A stretch of DNA of 64,000 nt from Reticulascus tulasneorum (taxonomy: Eukaryota > Ascomycota > Sordariomycetes > Glomerellales > Reticulascaceae). The position numbers and the translations under genes are program-made. The first letter of the stretch is position 1. The number at the start of each line of letters is the position of its first letter. The stretch is from assembly GCA_001557505.1 (NCBI GenBank), contig LSAX01000010.1, positions 1,364,001 through 1,428,000 of the forward strand, read 5' to 3'. The notes under the pieces are model-generated. The model was not told the DNA's origin, made no database searches, and worked only from the letters and a program-made list of their open reading frames with translations. Below, piece after piece: positions 48,276 through 58,903 of this stretch.

Positions 48276-49707
48276 ATGTCTTTGAACGGCTCCTACACCG
48301 CGACCCTGAGTCCTGGGGCAGCATCTGATGCGTTCAGCTCTCACGTTCTCTCATCCTCGATATCCTCGTTGTCGTCTTCCATTTCGTCTCGCCACACATC
48401 GCACATTTCCAAAACATACCGGCAAGCTTCGACGCTATTCCTGACGCGTCGATTACCCGAAGCTCTATCGACGATATTGCCACTCATCACGCCGCCTTCC
48501 CAGGAATCAGATGCTGCGCTAGAACCCGCGCCTGTTTCCAGAGCCTCGCGGACCACGAGGATCAAGGTTTGGAGCTTGTATCTGACCATTTTGAATGCGA
48601 TCATCGAACTGGAGCCAGACGAGGGAAAGGATGCGTTCGGTAGCCAGGAGTGGAGAAACCTGTGCTCAAAGGTCAGAGAAGGAGACGTCTGGGAGGAGGT
48701 AGTCCGGAACGGCTATCACGGAGTAGAAGGGGAAGTGGATTCCGATGTCGTAATTAACCTGTGAGATCTTTTCAGAATCCGCGACAAGCTTCAAAACTGA
48801 CTTGCGTAGTGCTACACTCCTACTGGCGCATGCCCGGACACAAGATCTGAACCAGAAGAGACTGGAGACCTTTCTCGCCGCCTCAACTTCGCCAAATTTG
48901 GATATATCGAGACGTTTGACCGACTCACCATTGGCGTCTCCTCGATTACATTCTCGCAACAGATCTCCAGCTAAGGGAACAAGCGGTGCTGATACACCAA
49001 GAGACCTCAATGCTCGAGTCAAGATCCTTGAATTATACACCTTGCATGTACTGCTCCGAAACAACGAATGGGATTACGCGAGGGAATTCATCAGTGTCAG
49101 CTCCGTGCTCGACGATGAGCGACGGGAAGCATTTCTTCAGGCTCTGCAGAGCCTTCAAGAGGAGCAGGCTGAATCTGATCGGAGAGAGCTAGAAGAGAGG
49201 CAGGAGCAAGAGGACCAACTGAGACGAGATATCGAGGAGGCCAAGAGGCTAAGAGCGGGGAATGAGGAACGAGAACGGAGAAGATTGGAAGAGGAGCGGA
49301 CTCGAAGAGCAGGGAGCGAGGTGGATTACGGCATCGACTCAACGCCAAGTATATCTGGATCTAGCAAGGGCCGCCATGCGAGGACTCAATCAGGCATATC
49401 TGGACCTTCAAGAGCTCCGGCATCAAAGACTTCTGTCGCACGGCCTAAGGGGAAATCAGCGGCGGCTCCAACACTTGGAGATCGAGCCACCACAATCATC
49501 AGCCGCCTAAAAGTCGTGATAGATCAACTTGGAGCTTCTTTCAAGTCCAATCCCATGCTGCTGATGCGGCTGGTTGCATTCATACTCGGGCTAGTTCTGA
49601 TGTTTGGGCAGAAGAACATCAGAGAGCGTATTCAACGCATAATGGGAAATGGCTGGAGCAAGGTGAGAGCCACGGCTGGCATGGGAGTCAAGGTTAGCTA
49701 CATATGA
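48276..49707 (+). CDS. pex26: Pex26-like peroxisome assembly protein, tail-anchored
   Basis: Exons 48276-48760 and 48810-49707 give 460 aa. The intron GTGAGA...TTGCGTAG is 49 nt. The N-terminal half is helical ([38 protein letters not shown]) and tetratricopeptide-like. A charged coiled coil follows ([19 protein letters not shown] ... [11 protein letters not shown]), then a basic Ser-rich linker. One hydrophobic helix ([19 protein letters not shown]) lies near the C-terminus, and the protein ends [18 protein letters not shown]. This matches what I know of filamentous-fungal Pex26, the peroxisomal membrane anchor for the Pex1-Pex6 export ATPases. The family call rests on recalled motifs and on the tail-anchor architecture. 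Confidence 0.68.
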
Positions 49708-50019
49708 TGCAAAGGATGGCGTTTGGGTTTCGGTGTACTATATTTATTGCATTGGGTCGATCAATGGACGGTGCCGCGGTCCATGTATTTATATGACGCC
49801 ACGAGCACATTGCACATATCAATATAATTTCGTTCAACAAGGAACCCATCCATATGGATATCATTGAGTTCGTCTAAGATTCTGAAATTTTTGGCAGGTT
49901 ACCCCTTGGCCCTCTGAATGACCCCATAACGCCGGAATCCATGCATCCACCACCCAGTACTACGATCACCACGTTCAACTCTCTGCCATAGCCATGCCCA
50001 AACCCGGGCCACATTGGTA
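49708..50019. other. Convergent 3' spacer
   Basis: Spacer between the peroxin gene (+) and the PHF5A gene (-). No other feature is seen. Confidence 0.5.
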
Positions 50020-50415
50020 CTAGTAAGTCGTCGTCCGATTCGTCTTCTTCTGGTAGAACAAATCCGTCCTTGAACTACCCAGATTTATAATCTTCGGACA
50101 CCCATCCCTGTCTTTCTCCAGCCGCGTGCACTCGAAGCAGTAGAAGGCGTCTGAGATGCCCTCGCCGCCGCACACGACGCACTTGTTCTGGTAGTTGCCG
50201 AAGCTGCACTCGTCGCAGATGCGGACGAGTGTCGTGGGGCGCACATACGAGTCGCATACCGGGCATTTGCCGTCGCATTTGTCGCACAGGCGACCGATGG
50301 CAATTCCGGCTTGCTTACGGCACATAACGAGATCGCTGGGGCAGATGTTAGTTTCTGGGCTTGCTTCAGGGCGTTGTTGCGAGGAATGGTGGACTTACGG
50401 ATGATGGCGAGACAT
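50020..50415 (-). CDS. rds3: SF3b complex subunit PHF5A/Rds3
   Basis: Exon 1 (50415-50399, only 17 nt) encodes MSRHH and two bases of the next codon. After a 63-nt GTAAGT...CCCCAG intron, exon 2 (50335-50020) continues [20 protein letters not shown]. The protein is 110 aa, the standard length. The run of CxxC pairs ([27 protein letters not shown]) forms the trefoil zinc knot of PHF5A. It ends [24 protein letters not shown]5A/Rds3 is part of the U2 snRNP SF3b module and helps recognise the intron branch point. It is one of the most conserved proteins in the window. Confidence 0.97.
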
Positions 50416-51005
50416 TTCGACGCTTGTATGCAAACTTATCGGTGGCGGTATCAAGAAGAATGAGCGTGTAGAAGGAATCGTTTGTGGAGGGGCCGCTGTT
50501 GCTATATAGAACAAGCTTGTCGTTGGATGCGCCCTTGTGATTTGAGAAAGCTTGAATTTCTCAGCCTTGCCACTTTCTTCTCGACGCTTCCCGAGGTCAT
50601 GCCGATGCGGCGGGCTCGCTATTGGTGCGGTGTATACTTGTTGCGCCCCCGCATGACCTTCCATCCACTATTTGGACTGCTATGGAAGTGGGGACCTTCA
50701 ATAAGGTCTTAGCTAATCCTTTCTACCCTTGGCTTTTGGAGCTCTTTCCTGTTGCAAAGCAGCGGCGATCTTAGCCTCAAATTCGTGTACTCAGCCTTGG
50801 GCTTGTATTTCTAGTTCTTTCATTAGCATTTTATGGATAGTGGTGGTCGATGTGTTCTCAGGACTTAACTTGCCTTTCGTCCTGATTGAGCCGTTTTTTA
50901 ATGACCATTTACCGGGGAAATATTGAACGAAGCTCACGCTGATCATGGCAACTGCCGCAGAGTAAATGCTCATCAAACCTGTGCTCGTGGATTTTGACTA
51001 ATAGT
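50416..51005. promoter_or_regulatory. Bidirectional promoter between PHF5A and pinin genes
   Basis: This 590-bp spacer separates two splicing-related genes read in opposite directions. A candidate upstream mini-exon for the pinin gene (ATG at 50945, then GTAAAT at 50962) lies inside it but is weakly supported. No defined regulatory motif was identified. Confidence 0.4.
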
Positions 51006-51997
51006 ATGCATAGAAGTCCTCAGACGGAACCCCCTGTGGTTAACCACGATTTGGGCGATGCCCAAAAACAACCGAATTCACAGAAGCGAAGAGCCTCTCC
51101 ATCCCCATCCCCAGATAATGCCTCCGCGAAAAGGTTGAGGATTGAGGAAGATGACACCAGCGTACCGGAAAGCAAAGTAACGAAGCCAGTTCAATCACCT
51201 ACAGAGTTGAAGCCTCGCGACGCAAATCAAGGCAGCGACGGTACTCGGCGGGCTGGTCTTTCAAAGGACGAAGAAAAGAAGCGTGGAAAGCGTTTATTTG
51301 GTGGTTTGCTAAGCACACTCAGTCAAACCACTACCAGCTCTCAGCAGAAGAAGCGACAGGAAATTGAGAGAAGACAGCACGAGAAAGTACAAAAACAGAA
51401 AGCCGAGGATGACAAGAAGAGAGCCGAGAAGCTTGCCAAGATCACCGGCGTCCGGAGGCATGAACAGATCAAGTTTGAAGAGAAAGTCGTGCGTGCCACT
51501 CCTGCGCATACCTATCATTGCATTTGAGCTAATAAACTGGTTAGATGAAAACGCGACATTCGAATATGCTGGCCATGGCGCGCTCTTTCCAGACCAAGGC
51601 TGAGCCGCGAATCGTGAGTTACACTTCCTCGCCTCAGCTTATGCTCAAACTAACCCGTCTGTAGTACTATCGCCCATGGAAGCTCACGAAAGAGCAGGAA
51701 GAAACAATCGATGATCAAATACAGGACGCCAAGACCATCATAGAAAGGGAAGTTGAAGAGTTTAATCTTCGCAAAGACCCGAATGCCAGAGACTCGGGCC
51801 GTAGTAGGCCATCTACCTCGCGAAGTGACGAGATGGTGCTCCAAGGCGCTGATAGTTCAGATGCCGTGCCTCATATTCCGCTTGAATCTGCTAACAGCTC
51901 CACAAGTCAGGGCCAGAAAGATGGTCATGATAAGGAGCAACATGACGAGTCGGGCGATGTTGTCATGGAAGCTGAGGAGGATACGGTAATATACTAG
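51006..51997 (+). CDS. Pinin/SDK/memA-domain protein
   Basis: Exons 51006-51488, 51545-51613 and 51665-51997 give 294 aa. The introns are GTGCGT...GGTTAG (56 nt) and GTGAGT...CTGTAG (51 nt). An N-terminal Ser/Pro/basic region carries an NLS-like KRRASPSPSP. The pinin core starts at KKRGKRLFGGLLSTLSQ (about 92-106). It continues through a charged helix (KKRQEIERRQHEKVQKQKAE), then MARSFQTKAEPRIYYRPWKL, the hallmark end of the domain. The tail is acidic. Pinin is a nuclear speckle/exon-junction-associated splicing factor in animals; fungal members are poorly studied. ATG 51006 is the first in frame. Confidence 0.85.
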
Positions 51998-52719
51998 TGA
52001 CGACTGACCAATTGTTATTGAGTGTTCTGATCAGGCTTTCCATTCACGTTCTCTTGTATTCCTAGGTGTCTTTGGGCATCTGAGACAGCTTACTCCTAAC
52101 GGTATAATCGGGTCTCTTGATGGGCAGGGACTTGGGCGTCATTTAATGGGCTCCATGTTGACGTGACAAATGTTATGGTACAGCGACGGCTGAATAAGTG
52201 TCCGCATTTTAATGTTAATGTCTTTCCCGTGGACCGTATATGTGTGAGATAGGCCCTCAAAGTGCGTAGCTGAATAACCGCGGAACTCATGTTCCAGCGA
52301 TGACTCCCACCCATTCCCCTTTGTTCAACTGGATTCACTCTGGCCTTTGCTTCCGTGATTAGTCCGGACCACAGTTCTACATCCACATATGGCAACGAAA
52401 CGATATCCTTAATTTGCAGGCTCCGACTAATTCTTCATTTACATGGCCAGAGCTTATGACGTTGTTCGTTCAAAGGACCTACAAACCCATACAAAATCTA
52501 GATTCATAACGTACCTTCGATGTGGTCATATCTAGCCTCAGCGATATTGTGATATCTATTTTATTATGGTAGGACTGAGGTAGAAACTAAGAATAACTTA
52601 AACTGTTCCCTTAAACGCCGTACGGAGAGAAGGGCATCTGTTATAAGACCCATAAAACCCATCATCCAACCTCGAACAAAGACACTCTTTGTATTCGCCG
52701 GATGCTCCTTTTCTGCCGA
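51998..52719. other. Convergent intergenic region
   Basis: Spacer of 722 bp between the pinin gene (+) and the Clr5-ankyrin gene (-). It is A/T-rich around 52480-52610. No gene is seen. Confidence 0.5.
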
Positions 52720-55700
52720 TTACTGCAACACAATCCGGCTGTATAATGATCCCACGAAACCCCGACTGTCGCACTTGTGGATGTCAAGATATTCTAACAA
52801 AACATCACGGCGCTCTTCCAGCGAGTTCACCCTTCGAAATGGGATAGGAACAGCACAGCCTGATAGTTGACTGCGTAATACTAAAGAAGTTAGCATCATG
52901 TCTACAGACCTGAACACAGACATACCTTGGAAAAAGATGATTATAATAGCAAAAATGGCTCCAATCACTAAGCAAAGCACTCGAGGCTCTAGGGGTGCTT
53001 CGGGGGGTTCCTCTTTCCAAAGGTCGCCGGGATCTCCAGCTCGCGAGGGAGTCAAAGGGGGCAGGACTGGCCACAATGGATTTTTGGATAGAGGATTATC
53101 CTGTGGCTCTCGTTGGTCCTTTTTGTTTCGCTCGCGCCACCGCTGCTGGCTTTGGTCAAGTCGATCGCTGTTAGAAAGGTCCAAGTCGAGCAGATCCCGT
53201 GCGCGGTCAACCAAGATGCGAGCCAGCTCTCCTAAAGACTGCAAAATATCAGGAGATGGCTCGTCTTCGTTGAAGATCGAGGCAAGATCAACATTCCACA
53301 TCAGCTTAACCGCATCTTGGTATGCCTGACGATCAGCCATATCGTCAAATAGCAGCTGCCACCGGGGCAAGTCGCTGTTGAAGGTACTGTTGTAGTCCCA
53401 GTTCTTCAGTTCCATGAGAGTCTCAGCAATCGCCTTGGAAAGGCAGAGAAAGGCAACAGTGTCATATACCCCAATAGGGGCTTTCCCCATGGATAGCCTA
53501 CGCATTGTAGAGATACCAACATCCCATGCGTGACGGTAATTCCGGAACCACATACATATTTCTTGCAGCTTCGTTTGCGAAAGTCGTCCAGCGCCTAACA
53601 TTAACTGGTACTGCTGAACGAACTTGCGGCGCAGTTGCTGAAGAGAATGATCCGTGTGAGTAATATGCCCATTTTGAATTCTCCAGATCTTTCTCATGAA
53701 TGCCCGGACAGAAAGAGTACGGTCGATGGTCTGAAAATAGAGTGCAGCAAGATGCACATCCGCTCCATATTTGAGCAAGCAGCGGATAAGTTCTTCGTTT
53801 TCTAAGTACATAGCAATACTTAGTGCTGACCCGCATCTGCTACTTACGTTGACATCGATGCCACCGTCGAGAAGCTCTAGCATTTCTGGGATTTCGGCAA
53901 GTGATACAGCTGTGAGGAATCGAGTTTCTTGCTTTGTTATTGTTCCGCCGAGAAGCATCTGGACGAGCTCTCGATTCCCTGAACGGGCGGCTCCACAAAG
54001 CACGCCAGGGTCTCTAGCATCTGCGCCGTGGTCGAGAAGCATCTGGACGAGCTCTCGATTCCCTAAATAGGCGGCTCTATAAAGCACGTCAGGGCTTTTA
54101 ACATCTGCGCCGTGGTCAAGAAGCATCTGGACGAGCTCTCGATTCTCTGAATAGGTGGCTCCATAAAGCACGTTAGGGCCTCTAGCATCTGCGCCGTAGT
54201 CGAGAAGTATCTGGACGAGCTCTCGATTCCCTGAACGGGCGGCTCTATAAAGCACGTTAGGGCCTCTAGCATCTGCGCCGTGGTCGAGAAGCATCTGGAC
54301 GAGCTCTCGATTTCCTGAACTGACGGCTTCATAAAGCACGTTAGGGCCTCTAGCATCTACGCCGTGGTCGAGAAGCATCTGGACGAGCTCTCGATTTCCT
54401 GAACTGACGGCTTCATAAAGCACGTTAGGGCCTCTAGCATCTGCGCCGTGGTCGAGAAGCATCTGGACGAGCTCTCGATTTCCTGAACTGACGGCTCCAT
54501 AAAGCACGTTAGGGCCTCTAGCATCTGCGCCGTGGTCGAGAAGCATCTGGACGAGCTCTCGATTTCCTGAACGGACGGCTCCATAAAGCACGTCAGGGCC
54601 TCTAGCATCTGCGCCGTAGTCGAGAAGCATCTGGACGAGCTCTCGATTCCCTAAATAGGCGGCTCCATAAAGCACGTCAGGGCTTTTAACATCTGCGCCG
54701 TGGTCGAGAAGCATCTGGACGAGCTCTCGATTCCCTGAACGGGCGGCTCTATAAAGCACGTTAGGATTTTTAACACTTGCGCCATGATTGAGAAGCATCT
54801 GAACGACCCTTGGATGGTTATTCTTGATAGCCTGAGCAACTGCTTTAGATATATTAAACCTGCTGCTCTGGCTGACGAGTGACTGGACCTTTTGCAAATT
54901 CCCTAGCGATGCTGCTTCGACTAGAGTTTGTGCCTCAACACCCTTGACTGGCGACAAACCGGTATGTGTTGCGATTCCTTGTCCACTGGAGAGATTTTCG
55001 CGAATGGTGCTGCCATCGAAGGGGTCTTCCCCAGAATCATGGGTTTCATAATCGTCCGGTCGCATCCCGACATGATCTGAGCCGTTAAATTCAGCTCCCG
55101 GTGTCGAGTGTCGATACCCATTGTCATGGGAAGCGGTTGGAGGAATATTGATGTCTTCAAGAGCTCCGAAAGCGTCATCAAGGTCATCGATATCGCTATC
55201 GAGTTTCTTCTGCTGAAAGAGTCGCCAGAGCTCGTAATCTAGATATCCATGCTCATATAACGTTTCGTAGCCGAAGCTCCTGAAGATTTGACTATCCCCC
55301 AGGAAGCCATCGATGAGAAGCCTTAGCTCGAGTGCGACGTCTTGTGGAGGAACACAGACAAGTTTTAGTAGGTGATTCTTCAGAATGGCATGATAGCGAA
55401 GCAGCATTAAGCCATTAAGCGATCGTCTTGGTGTGAAGAGGCCTTCCTGTGGAACACATTTTTGAATCTCCGCTAAGAGGGCGTTGCTGCGAATGGTCAC
55501 ATCCAGTTGTTTGGGGTATTTTTCAATCGTGAAGGCGTAGTCGGAAGACAGCTTGTGTTTGTGAGAACGGCACAAACATCGGTCTGAACATCGTCGCACG
55601 TTGTCTAAGTCGATATAGGAGCCGTATCCTAGGGAGTCTGCGGAATAGACAGAGCCACTATGGTCATTAGTAAATGCTTAGTGTTGAGCAGAGAACTTAC

Positions 55701-56284
55701 TCTGCAAACTCCTCAATGAATCGAAACTTTTTGTCAAATGGTTTATAGGGGCAGTTCATCTCGTATGCGTTGGAATAGGCGGCTTGCGGCAGGTTATCAC
55801 TACATGGGCTATCGGTTGTTGAGACAGTCCCATCACTTCCAACCCGCGAGGGGTTTCCTTGTCGCGTCCTGCGTAGATACTTGTCTAGTCTTCGTTGCGG
55901 AAACCGATGCGAGGGAGATTGCGCATTGCGGAGCTTATATAAGGTCAGCAGGCTTCTAGAGGTCTTGGGAAGATATTCAGACCCTTTTTTCAGTAATGTT
56001 TTTGCTATATCCCCAGCGCTCAAAGCGGGACTTGTACATCTTCATCCTTCAAGCCGTCAGTATACATAGATGTGCATAACTAGGTAAGCGACATACGTTG
56101 GGTGAAAGTCATGGGTTTCAGCCAAAGCTCCCATTAGCTTTGGAAGAGGCAGGTTGTTATCAAGATAAAGGGACTTGATGGTGCCCTTCATCTGATTCCA
56201 TTTTTCGTCGCTATAAGAGTAGTAACGCCGTGAACGTGGTTGGCCAGCTGCAGTACAGCCGAACTCCAGGCGTGGAAGGGACAT
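52720..56284 (-). CDS. Clr5-domain ankyrin-repeat transmembrane protein
   Basis: Five minus-strand exons (56284-56097, 56046-55983, 55933-55701, 55657-52926, 52880-52720) join to 1125 aa. The N-terminus carries a Clr5 domain (WNQMKGTIKSLYLDNNLPLP; TMKMYKSRFERWGYSKNIT), a putative DNA-binding module common in filamentous ascomycetes. Eleven ankyrin-like units with a 28-residue period follow (core NRELVQMLLDHGADARGPNV), then one standard repeat (NEELIRCLLKYGADVH), a helical region, and one membrane helix (VLCLVIGAIFAIIIIFF) near the C-terminus. The last intron (45 nt, GTATGT...CTAACTTCTTTAG) is a multiple of three, so an unspliced form would also be open. The GTCTGA donor of intron 2 is the weakest join. 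The repeats are nearly identical, which suggests recent expansion or gene conversion. Function unknown; such families are often variable accessory genes. Confidence 0.8.
53945..54826 (-). repeat. 84-bp coding minisatellite encoding 28-residue ankyrin units
   Basis: The marker AGAAGCATCT recurs at 53951, 54035, 54119, 54203 (as AGAAGTATCT), 54287, 54371, 54455, 54539, 54623, 54707 and 54791: eleven copies at an exact 84-bp spacing. Central copies differ from each other at only a few bases; the copy at 54791, which encodes the first unit, is the most diverged. Because 84 is a multiple of three, other frames also remain open across it and produce repetitive shadow frames. Confidence 0.95.
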
Positions 56285-57877
56285 AGTCGAAACTCATCGG
56301 GTTATTGAGATAAAAGTGTGAGGAAAAGAGATCAGATTCGATGGGGAAGAGAAGGCAAGTTATACTTCATCTTGACGTCCCAAAACAAGGCTGAGGGCTC
56401 GCACTCTCAAAGTGCCTGCAGCTCGAAGACCTGGCATTAGTTGCAGGGATAAAAGTCCCCAGCAGTAAGGCGGTCCAATGGTTGTGAGAGTATTATAGTG
56501 ATAAAAGTCCTTTGCATACATTGCGCCAATCACAGCTTCCGCCCGACCATCACTCAACACGCAGATGTGTTGGTGGTGGTTTGGACACCTGTGATCTCTG
56601 CAAAGGACTTTTAGAGGTTATGATGGCGCGCTGTACTTGGCAAGCAAAAAGCCTTTGCATGGCTTGCAGCCCACGACGAAGAGTGCTTTTGGCGATCAGC
56701 CATGTCAGGGACTGGTGCCAGGCTGATTCAACAATCTGGTAACCAGGGGGTAGAGCACTTACAATGATTGGCTAATCTTCCGTTGCAGAGACGTGTGAAG
56801 TCAATCCTGCACTGGTACTTTTGAATATGGCTTGCAAAGAATTGGGCACAGTTCTACACCATGCTTCTGAACGGTCTGGAGGACATCGGGGAATGGTGGT
56901 GGGGGTCCAGGCACTTAATTCGCAAGTGTTTGCCCAATGCTTCGGGCTGAAAGTGAGGCATGACCGAACTTGTACGAAGTAGCGCTGCAGTCACTGTTGG
57001 CCGCTTTCAGCCATGATTCGCCACAAGGGAAGTTGGTGTAAACTGTCTAAGCACTCTCACAAAAGGCGCCGGTTTTCTCTCGTCCTCATGATCGCACCAG
57101 ACTTGATTCTTATGAGTTCAGCTGGTGAAGGTGATAGGCATGGTAGCTCATACCCCGCTCAGGGAGCAGGCGAGGAGACATTGAAGCATTGGCTGCACAG
57201 GATCTAGTTCCAATTTCTCTTATGTCTGACATTGCCTACGATTGCGGCGCCCATATTGCAGCAGCAACCTTGAAAGCCCAATGCCAGAGGTATTGCCAAC
57301 AAGAGTCTAACATCTAGACTTATAAATGGATTAACTCTCTCTACCCGTAATTTCTCATGCGACATCTAGAACGGGTCGCAATCCGAAAGCGGGGACCCGG
57401 TTCTATGCACGAATCCTTTTCAAAAGATCTTTATGTGCACACAGATCATATCCTCCTAACCTGGTCTGGAGTTGCTCCGCGATCTCTGAATTCCGGAGCC
57501 ACCCGCAGGTGATTTCAACCCCGCTGCCCCTCCTCAGCTGCGTTGCCTTCATGACTGTGTTCCTCATCAATGTACTGCATCAAATCAATTCACCTTTCAT
57601 GTCTCACGTTATCCAATCCCTCATTCTGAAGTCTTAGCTTTAAAAGGCATAAGTTCCCACTCAACACACAGTGTCAGCTCTTCAGACCTCGCCTCGGTCC
57701 CAGGTGCAGTCGGTCGACTTCTGCCTTATTTTGGCAACTTTCTGTATATAAGCTGACATCTACGCAAGGTATGTGAACCTGGGCACTAATCTACGTGACA
57801 TCTATAAAGCCAGATCTATCTCGTTGGAAAAAGACTGATGAGTAAACAGCGAGCCAATTGACACTTGAATCGAAGCG
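56285..57877. other. Intergenic region with a 14-bp inverted repeat
   Basis: About 1.6 kb between the Clr5-ankyrin gene (-) and the hydrolase gene (+). It holds a perfect 14-bp inverted repeat (56503-56516 and 56599-56612). No gene is supportable. Confidence 0.5.
56503..56612. repeat. Perfect 14-bp inverted repeat
   Basis: AAAAGTCCTTTGCA at 56503-56516 is mirrored by TGCAAAGGACTTTT at 56599-56612, leaving an 82-bp loop. The match extends imperfectly outward. It could be a footprint of a small mobile element, a hairpin in a transcript, or chance. Confidence 0.6.
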
Positions 57878-58903
57878 ATGGCGACGGACAAGTTATCCGT
57901 TAATGATTCCCGCGTGGAACACCACAACGCGGAAATCAGGGGCAAGAATTATCACTATCTCCTAGGCAAGCCCTCAGGCACTCCCGTTGGGACCATTGTT
58001 CTCATCCATGGCTTCCCGGACCTGTCTTTCGGATGGCGTTACCAGATACCGTTCCTTGTCTCCCTAAACTACCAAGTCGTCGTCCCAGACATGCTTGGCT
58101 ACGGCCAAACGTCTTCCCCGGAGGACCTGAAAGAGTTCACTATGAAAAGCATGTCCGACGACATCGCAGCCCTAGCAGCCAAGATCGTCGGCCCGGATGG
58201 GCAGATCATCCTCGGCGGCCACGACTGGGGCGGTGCCTTCGTCTGGCGCCTCGCACTCTGGTATCCCCAGCTTCTTAAGGGCGTCTTCGCCATCTGCACA
58301 CCTTACGCCCCACCGGCGAAGCAGTTTGTCGATCTAGCGGACGTTATCGCCGCGGGCAAGCTCAAGAGCTTCGGGTACCAGCTTCAACTACGAGGGCCCG
58401 AGGTCGAGGCCCACCTGCACTCCGAGGAACGGATCGGCCAGTTTCTCAACGGCATGTTCGGCGGCAGGGGTCCCAACGGCGAGTTCATGTTCAATCCACA
58501 GACGGGTGTCATCTTCGATAACCTGCCCAAAATGGGGCCGTCTCCGCTCATGTCGGCGGAAGAGATGCAGTTTTACGTGAATGAGTATACGAGGAACGGG
58601 ATGCGCGGGCCGCTGAATTGGTACAGGGTGAGGAAGGCCAACTTTGACGAGGAGCTGCCACTTGCTGAGAAGGGAGCTGTGATTATCAAAACGCCCGCTC
58701 TATTCATTGTCGCGAAGAACGACATAGCGTTGTTGCCGTCCATGTCGATTGGTATGGAGAGACTATTTGGCCCGGACTTCAAGCGCGAGGAGGTGGAAGC
58801 TTCACACTGGGCGCTGACGCAAGCGCCTCTGGAGGTAAACAACGCTATCAAGGAATGGTTGCAGACGCTGGCTTCTAAGGATGGGCCCAAGGCTGCCCTA
58901 TGA
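57878..58903 (+). CDS. Alpha/beta hydrolase, epoxide hydrolase type
   Basis: Single-exon gene of 341 aa. The oxyanion-hole motif HGFPD (44-48), nucleophile elbow GGHDWGG with Asp116, acid Asp282 (VAKNDIAL) and base His310 (ASHWAL) form a complete Asp-Asp-His triad. Lid tyrosines that polarise the epoxide are plausible at Y167 and Y249 (NWYR). There is no signal peptide, so it is probably cytosolic. The Asp nucleophile separates it from serine esterases; soluble epoxide hydrolases and haloalkane dehalogenases share this triad, and the HGxP motif plus lid Tyr favour epoxide hydrolase. The substrate is unknown and no biosynthetic cluster is nearby. Codon use is strongly C/G-ending compared with its flanks. 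Confidence 0.92.
   Translation: MATDKLSVNDSRVEHHNAEIRGKNYHYLLGKPSGTPVGTIVLIHGFPDLSFGWRYQIPFLVSLNYQVVVPDMLGYGQTSSPEDLKEFTMKSMSDDIAALAAKIVGPDGQIILGGHDWGGAFVWRLALWYPQLLKGVFAICTPYAPPAKQFVDLADVIAAGKLKSFGYQLQLRGPEVEAHLHSEERIGQFLNGMFGGRGPNGEFMFNPQTGVIFDNLPKMGPSPLMSAEEMQFYVNEYTRNGMRGPLNWYRVRKANFDEELPLAEKGAVIIKTPALFIVAKNDIALLPSMSIGMERLFGPDFKREEVEASHWALTQAPLEVNNAIKEWLQTLASKDGPKAAL

Noticed and set aside
53800..53860. Intron in the ankyrin region (GTAAGTAGC...TACTTAG)
   Set aside because: Removing it would destroy a canonical ankyrin repeat; the translated segment fits the consensus.
54063..54608. Minus-strand frames with repeated LEALTCFMEP units
   Set aside because: They are shadows: the 84-bp period keeps other frames open across the ankyrin minisatellite.
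53945..54826. Repeat array as CRISPR
   Set aside because: The units abut without spacers and encode ankyrin repeats in a eukaryotic gene.
55697..56023. 108-codon frame as a separate small gene
   Set aside because: Its 3' part is exon 3 of the Clr5-ankyrin gene; its 5' part reads intron sequence in the wrong frame for the Clr5 motif.
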